Part shown: positions 60,273 to 64,000 of the stretch, piece after piece | Layout: every line of letters starts with the position of its first letter | Position numbering within the stretch: position 1 is the stretch's first letter | DNA from: Burkholderia aenigmatica | GTDB lineage: Bacteria > Pseudomonadota > Gammaproteobacteria > Burkholderiales > Burkholderiaceae | Direction: 5' to 3' | Assembly (NCBI RefSeq): GCF_902499175.1 | Contig: NZ_CABVQC010000021.1 | Location: 1-64,000, forward strand | Length of the DNA: 64,000 nucleotides | Position numbers and translations under genes: made by a program | The notes under the pieces: model-generated | The model's database searches: none | The model's input: the letters and a program-made list of their open reading frames with translations, nothing else | Told to the model about the DNA's origin: nothing

Positions 60273-60580
60273 CAAGCCTCCCGAGCCAGAAAAAGGTCGA
60301 CATCGACGCCTGCATCGCGCAGCAGACCCGTACCCTCTTCGGTATCGATTCCGACCGCAGCTTCAACATATTCGGCATTGGTCGCGATCATCTGCACCCG
60401 ACCATCCGGCATAACCTCGACGATCATCTCGGTCGATTCGAAAATCGTCTCGTGATCGATCGCATGCGTGCGCATGTACGGCATATCGGTTACGCGGAGC
60501 TTCTTCGTGTAGAAGGTGCCCTGCTGATCGGGGTATTCCACGGGAGCAAACCCGGATGCCTTGAGAACCTTGATGTTCAT
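60272..60580 (-). CDS. hypothetical protein (102 aa)
   Basis: Starts MNIKVLKASGFAPVEYPDQQ; alpha/beta, acidic end. The longer frame upstream is out of keeping with the 55-aa gene that lies there. Confidence 0.76.
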   Translation of the reverse strand: MNIKVLKASGFAPVEYPDQQGTFYTKKLRVTDMPYMRTHAIDHETIFESTEMIVEVMPDGRVQMIATNAEYVEAAVGIDTEEGTGLLRDAGVDVDLFLAREA

Positions 60581-60600
60581 GATTCGTAGTCCCTTGATCG

Positions 60601-60768
60601 TTATTTCTGACGCTCGAGCGAATAGAGCTTCACCGGGTTCTTGACGGCCAGGTCGTTCATCTCCTTCCGCGCCGCCCTTTCCGGCTTCCAGGCGCAGCCG
60701 ATATCGACGGCCACCCGGCCCTCTCCCTTCCACACGGTCTCGACGACTCGATAGAGCTTCTGGGCCAT
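60601..60768 (-). CDS. small basic protein (55 aa)
   Basis: MAQKLYRVVETVWKGEGRVA; ends KLYSLERQK. Lies 2 bases after the upstream gene's stop and 20 before the next start, so it fills the operon. Unknown function. Confidence 0.72.
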   Translation of the reverse strand: MAQKLYRVVETVWKGEGRVAVDIGCAWKPERAARKEMNDLAVKNPVKLYSLERQK

Positions 60769-60770
60769 CG

Positions 60771-61061
60771 TCAGGCGGCCCCGCCAACGAGCACCCAGCC
60801 CTTGGACGTCGACCGGATTTTCTCAGCCTTGCGAAGTGCCTGCAGGCGTCGATCGATGATGCGCCAACCCGGCGCGCTGCTTTTCCCGTGTCTGGCTTCT
60901 GCCTTCTCGATCTGCGCAAGGCGTTCGCCTTCGGCGCTGATCGCGGGATTCGCACTGATCAGAAAAAACGGCACCGGGGTGGCCGGCGTCAAAAGCCCTG
61001 GTGCCGGCGTTGCACCAATCCGTTCCAGAATGAGTTGGTCCAGCGTTTCGTACTTGCTCAT
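60771..61061 (-). CDS. small winged-helix-like protein (96 aa)
   Basis: MSKYETLDQLILERIGATP ... IIDRRLQALRKAEKI is paralogous to 35383-35709. The conserved DRR-x-QALRKA-x-KI helix suggests the recognition helix of a winged HTH. Probably a small DNA-binding regulator. Confidence 0.78.
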   Translation of the reverse strand: MSKYETLDQLILERIGATPAPGLLTPATPVPFFLISANPAISAEGERLAQIEKAEARHGKSSAPGWRIIDRRLQALRKAEKIRSTSKGWVLVGGAA

Positions 61062-61068
61062 GTGATCA

Positions 61069-61362
61069 TCAGTCGTCGCCGCGCGAAGTCGTCCCCACCA
61101 GGACGGCGACCGCCTCGTCTTTCGTTTTGAACCCCGGGCCCAGCAGCATGGCTGCACGGGTGCCGCGACCCAGCGTAATCGTGCAGCCTGCCTGCTTCGC
61201 AAACCAGCGCCACCGATCGGCCTTCACTTGCGGCGCCGTGATCTTGCTCACGACGACCTTGACCTTCTCGCGCCAGATTTCCCCGATGGCGTTTTCGCCC
61301 ACGTGGACCTGCTGATGCGCAGACTTCTCGCTCCCAGAGACTTTCGTCAACCTCGTAGTCAT
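61069..61362 (-). CDS. hypothetical protein (97 aa)
   Basis: Starts MTTRLTKVSGSEKSAHQQVH; basic beta-type protein. First gene of the long run 61362-59084. Unknown function. Confidence 0.75.
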   Translation of the reverse strand: MTTRLTKVSGSEKSAHQQVHVGENAIGEIWREKVKVVVSKITAPQVKADRWRWFAKQAGCTITLGRGTRAAMLLGPGFKTKDEAVAVLVGTTSRGDD

Positions 61363-61561
61363 GGTTAGCTTCTCCCTCTATCGATGCCAATTCTAGCGAC
61401 GCAGCCCAACGGTTCTAGCCCTCGCGGATGCCCTGCCGCTCATGTCACCCGCCGCGCGATTCCACTTCGGAATCTCTGGCCCTCCTTCTCTGATATCGGC
61501 GCCTGCGCGTACAAATCCAGTCCGAAGTCACTTTTCCGCCTTTCGCAAGCGGCAGGTATAG

Positions 61562-61636
61562 TAACCAAACTGGGTGGCTTGGTTATTTTGCCAACCATGC
61601 TACTATGATAACCATCTAGCCAATTTGGTTACTATG
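61562..61636 (+). promoter_or_regulatory. hipB operator and promoter
   Basis: TAACCAA (61562-61568) and TTGGTTA (61579-61585) form one inverted repeat. A second pair, TAACC near 61608 and GGTTA near 61627, lies further down, and CTACTATGAT / TTACTATGAT is a direct repeat. TATGAT at about 61603 is a plausible -10. The layout fits autorepression by HipB at two operators. The rest of 61363-61561 shows no gene. Confidence 0.65.
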
Positions 61637-61936
61637 ATGACCACATCAGCCACTCTTGGCGCCGACATTCGTCGGGCTCGCGAAGCCCGCGGGATGAGCG
61701 CAAGCGAGCTTGCGGACCGGGCGTCCGTGAACCGCCTCACGCTGCGTGAACTGGAAACCGGGACCGGAAATCCCCGGCTCAGCACGCTGCTGGCGGTTTG
61801 CCACGTTCTCGAGCTGGATCTGAACGTCCTGCCGCGCGGCTTGGCGCCGATGGTCGGCAGCGATACGAACCTTCGCAGCGGAGCGCTCAAGCGGCTCCTG
61901 GCCACCAGGCGGGATCGCACCAAGCCAAAGGAGTGA
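61637..61936 (+). CDS. hipB: HipB-like XRE-family antitoxin
   Basis: A 99-aa protein with an XRE helix-turn-helix (GADIRRAREARGMSASELAD ... LTLRELETGTGNPRLSTLLAV). It binds the operators upstream and neutralises HipA in the known two-gene systems. ATG 61637 or the one before it (61634); the SD is weak, the leader very short. Confidence 0.88.
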   Translation: MTTSATLGADIRRAREARGMSASELADRASVNRLTLRELETGTGNPRLSTLLAVCHVLELDLNVLPRGLAPMVGSDTNLRSGALKRLLATRRDRTKPKE

Positions 61937-61987
61937 GTTCTGGGCTGAGAGCCCGAAGCAGGAAAGCCCTAATATCCGCACTGGAAA

Positions 61988-62206
61988 ATGACAATGAGCG
62001 AACGATTCAGCAAGCCGAACATGATCGCGGCCCTCGAGCGTCGAGCCGAGGCACTGCAGAAAAAGCACGGGTTCAACCCGAGCAACGGCACGGCTCAACT
62101 GACGGGGCCGCTGGCCACGCAGGAAGCAGCCGTCGCATACGGGGATTTCCGTCTGACTCTGGACCTCATCCAGTGGATCGAAGACGGCTCCTTCTTCCGC
62201 CACTGA
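61988..62206 (+). CDS. small protein between hipB and hipA (72 aa)
   Basis: Starts MTMSERFSKPNMIAALERRA (or at 61994, which has GGAAAA better placed). Helical, ends LDLIQWIEDGSFFRH. 51 bases after hipB and 16 before hipA, so part of the operon. It does not look like HipS, the N-subdomain-like third component of HipBST, so its role is unknown. Confidence 0.75.
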   Translation: MTMSERFSKPNMIAALERRAEALQKKHGFNPSNGTAQLTGPLATQEAAVAYGDFRLTLDLIQWIEDGSFFRH

Positions 62207-62222
62207 GCCGCAGGAACGTTCC

Positions 62223-63527
62223 ATGAGCCTTGTCCGTTCCCTGCGCATCGTCATCGACACGGTCAACGTCGGTTCGCTCTTCGAGCTCGACGACGGCCGC
62301 AGCTACTTCCGCTTCGACGAAGGCTACGCGATGATGCCCGAAGCCGAGCGCCCGGTTCTGTCCCAGGCTTTCGAAGCGGAAACCGAAGCAGAGACGCGAT
62401 CGCAATTGCTCGACCCGGCGCTCGAGGAAACGCGCGGCGACGGCAAGCGCGGCCTGCCGCCCTTTTTCGAGAACCTGCTGCCAGAAGGGCGGCTGCGTCG
62501 CCAGTTGATCGAGGACGCCGGTATCGAAGAGCGCGATAGCCTCGGCCTCCTCGCCTACTGCGGATCGGATCTGCCAGGCAACGTCCAGGCCGTTCAGGAA
62601 ACGCTCACCGAACAGCAGCTCGGCCGCCTGCTCACGCAGGGCAACGACAGCTTCGAGATGAGTTCAGCCCAGATGCCGGCGCCTGAATCGACGTCGCTCT
62701 CCGGCGTGCAACCCAAGGTCGCGCTCGTGCGCGAGCCCGGCGGGCGGTACGTCATGCGCTCGAAGAACAATGGCGGCCACTACATCGGCAAGCTGCCTGC
62801 GTCCGATTTCCCACAGATGCCCGAAGTCGAGCACGCTTCGCTGAACCTTGCCCGGGCGGCCGGGGTAACGACGTGCGAGCACGAATTGCTTCCGCTGACG
62901 GAGATTGCCGGTCAGTTGCACGAGGCTATGCGGGAGGATTCCACCCGGTTCCTGCTGGTGCATCGCTTCGACCGGGACGCCAGCACACCGAACGCCCGGC
63001 TGCACGCAGAGGACATGGCGCAGGTCACGTCGACGCTTCCGCAGAACAAGTACTCGCTCTCCTATGCGGATCTCGGCCTGGTCCTGCTCGCGCGCTCAAC
63101 GCGCGGCGAGGACGATGTGCATGAGATGCTGCGCAGGCTGACCGTCAACGAACTGCTCGGGAACCCGGACGCACACCTCAAGAATTTCGGTCTGCTGTAT
63201 AGGACACCTCGCACCGCGTCACTCTCGCCGGCCTACGATATCGTCGCGTACAGCGCATGGAACGGCTCGACCGGGCACGGCTTGAAGCTGGTCGACGGCA
63301 CTAAGACCCGCGAGATTTCTCCGGCCATCGTGCGTCAGTGGGCGAACCATTGGGGACTTCCGGAAGCGGCGTTGTCCAAGACCATCTCCGAAACAGTGGA
63401 CGCGGCAATGCGAACTTGGGAAGACGTTCTCGCCGCAGCAACGTTGACCAATCAGCATCGGGCCCGGATCTGGGAGCACGTTCGTTCCACGAAGCTGGCG
63501 GCACGCTGGCTCAAGCGACACAACTAG
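62223..63527 (+). CDS. hipA: HipA-type serine/threonine kinase toxin
   Basis: A 434-aa protein, full length. N-subdomain FELDDGRSYFRFDEGY; glycine-rich loop SLSGVQPK with Ser160 as candidate autophosphorylation site; catalytic NPDAHLKN at 314-321; metal-binding YDIV near 339. In E. coli HipA phosphorylates glutamyl-tRNA synthetase and induces dormancy. AGGAA 6 bases before ATG. Confidence 0.95.
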   Translation: MSLVRSLRIVIDTVNVGSLFELDDGRSYFRFDEGYAMMPEAERPVLSQAFEAETEAETRSQLLDPALEETRGDGKRGLPPFFENLLPEGRLRRQLIEDAGIEERDSLGLLAYCGSDLPGNVQAVQETLTEQQLGRLLTQGNDSFEMSSAQMPAPESTSLSGVQPKVALVREPGGRYVMRSKNNGGHYIGKLPASDFPQMPEVEHASLNLARAAGVTTCEHELLPLTEIAGQLHEAMREDSTRFLLVHRFDRDASTPNARLHAEDMAQVTSTLPQNKYSLSYADLGLVLLARSTRGEDDVHEMLRRLTVNELLGNPDAHLKNFGLLYRTPRTASLSPAYDIVAYSAWNGSTGHGLKLVDGTKTREISPAIVRQWANHWGLPEAALSKTISETVDAAMRTWEDVLAAATLTNQHRARIWEHVRSTKLAARWLKRHN

Positions 63528-63569
63528 GCGCCGCACTGCCCTCCTAACCGAATTCCAACCACCGACACG

Positions 63570-64000
63570 ATGCCAAAAACCAACGACGAACTGCTCGCGA
63601 TTATCCGGCCGCTGGCTCAGGCCCGCTACGAAGTTGACACCCACTGGGGGATGCTCGACAAGACACTTGCTGACATGACCCAGGATTACGGTCTGGAATT
63701 AAACCCGGACTACCAGCGCGGGCATGTTTGGACGTCGGCGCAACAACAAGCCTACGTCGAGGGCGTTCTCCGCGGCGCGATATCCACCGCCGGCCTGACG
63801 ATCCAGTTCAACTGCCCGACCTTCGAATCGCGTCTGTTGGCTAAGGATCGCGATCTGCCGGACGGTTTTCAGGTGATGGACGGCCTGCAGCGGCTGACGG
63901 CCGTCCGCGAGTTCATGGCGGGCAACGTTCATCCGTTCGGGCTCACTCTCGACGACCTGGCCGGCACCTCTTTCACGCCGAAGGGCATGGCCTACCGTCT
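63570..64000 (+). CDS. DUF262 (GmrSD/ParB-nuclease-like) protein, cut by window end
   Basis: 143 residues visible from MPKTNDELLAIIRPLAQA. LNPDYQRGHVWTSAQQQAYV and QVMDGLQRLTAVREF are the two hallmark motifs of DUF262, the ParB/Srx-like N-terminal domain of GmrSD-type restriction enzymes and other defence proteins. The C-terminal HNH part, if any, lies outside. 42 bases after hipA, so perhaps in the same transcription unit. Confidence 0.88.
   Translation, partial: MPKTNDELLAIIRPLAQARYEVDTHWGMLDKTLADMTQDYGLELNPDYQRGHVWTSAQQQAYVEGVLRGAISTAGLTIQFNCPTFESRLLAKDRDLPDGFQVMDGLQRLTAVREFMAGNVHPFGLTLDDLAGTSFTPKGMAYR

Noticed and set aside
1-64000. tRNA, rRNA, CRISPR array, insertion sequence, integrase or attachment site
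   Set aside because: I saw no cloverleaf-like gene, no regularly spaced repeats, no transposase or integrase motifs and no long direct repeats; absence by eye is not proof.

Overview
The window is GC-rich, betaproteobacterial accessory DNA, most like a Burkholderia-type large plasmid or integrative element. The reasons are the codon usage, an orphan FlhD, a TraB/GumN protein, a small lipoprotein of a Burkholderia-like type, a ParB-family protein, a RadA copy and DNA methyltransferases. Most genes are short hypothetical reading frames packed in long minus-strand runs. No rRNA, tRNA, insertion sequence, integrase, CRISPR array, replication-initiation gene or complete conjugation gene set was seen. 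The host and the type of replicon are inference.

Layout. 0.1-4.8 kb: minus-strand genes, including a DNA methyltransferase. Three of them are preceded by a near-identical promoter and a roughly 135-nt leader that can fold into four hairpins, the last of which covers the Shine-Dalgarno sequence. 4.9-11 kb: small genes and radA, ending in a group of exported proteins. 11-24.6 kb: larger and mostly plus-strand genes, namely a C5-cytosine methyltransferase, a Mom-like protein, an NYN-domain protein, a CoiA-like protein, a GHKL ATPase fused to a predicted metallopeptidase, a 672-aa unknown and a ParB-family protein. This part looks like a DNA-modification, defence or counter-defence cluster. 24.6-30 kb: envelope proteins, including a lone VirB9/CagX C-terminal domain, a solute-binding/LysM protein and a membrane coiled-coil protein. 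30.5-44 kb: orphan FlhD, an HD phosphohydrolase relic, a PAPS-reductase-like protein, an FtsH-type M41 peptidase without AAA domain, a SLOG-macro fusion and many small proteins. 44-50.9 kb: exported and membrane proteins ending with an SPFH/slipin. 50.9-61.4 kb: a long minus-strand run of small genes, some of them DUF551-like or Ea22-like. 61.5-64 kb: a hipB-X-hipA toxin-antitoxin operon with an operator, then the start of a DUF262 (GmrSD/ParB-nuclease-like) gene cut by the window end.

Two patterns cross the whole window. First, a pseudo-palindrome of the form TTCC-N5-GGAA lies 5-10 bp upstream of TATA-like -10 boxes in at least five minus-strand promoters, where the -35 box would be. This suggests shared control by one regulator. 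Second, four to five genes carry single-base frameshifts at homopolymers, and their reading frames fit perfectly once one base is restored or removed. These are either consensus errors or recent inactivation. The combination of leader RNA and promoter motif is the most novel-looking system here.
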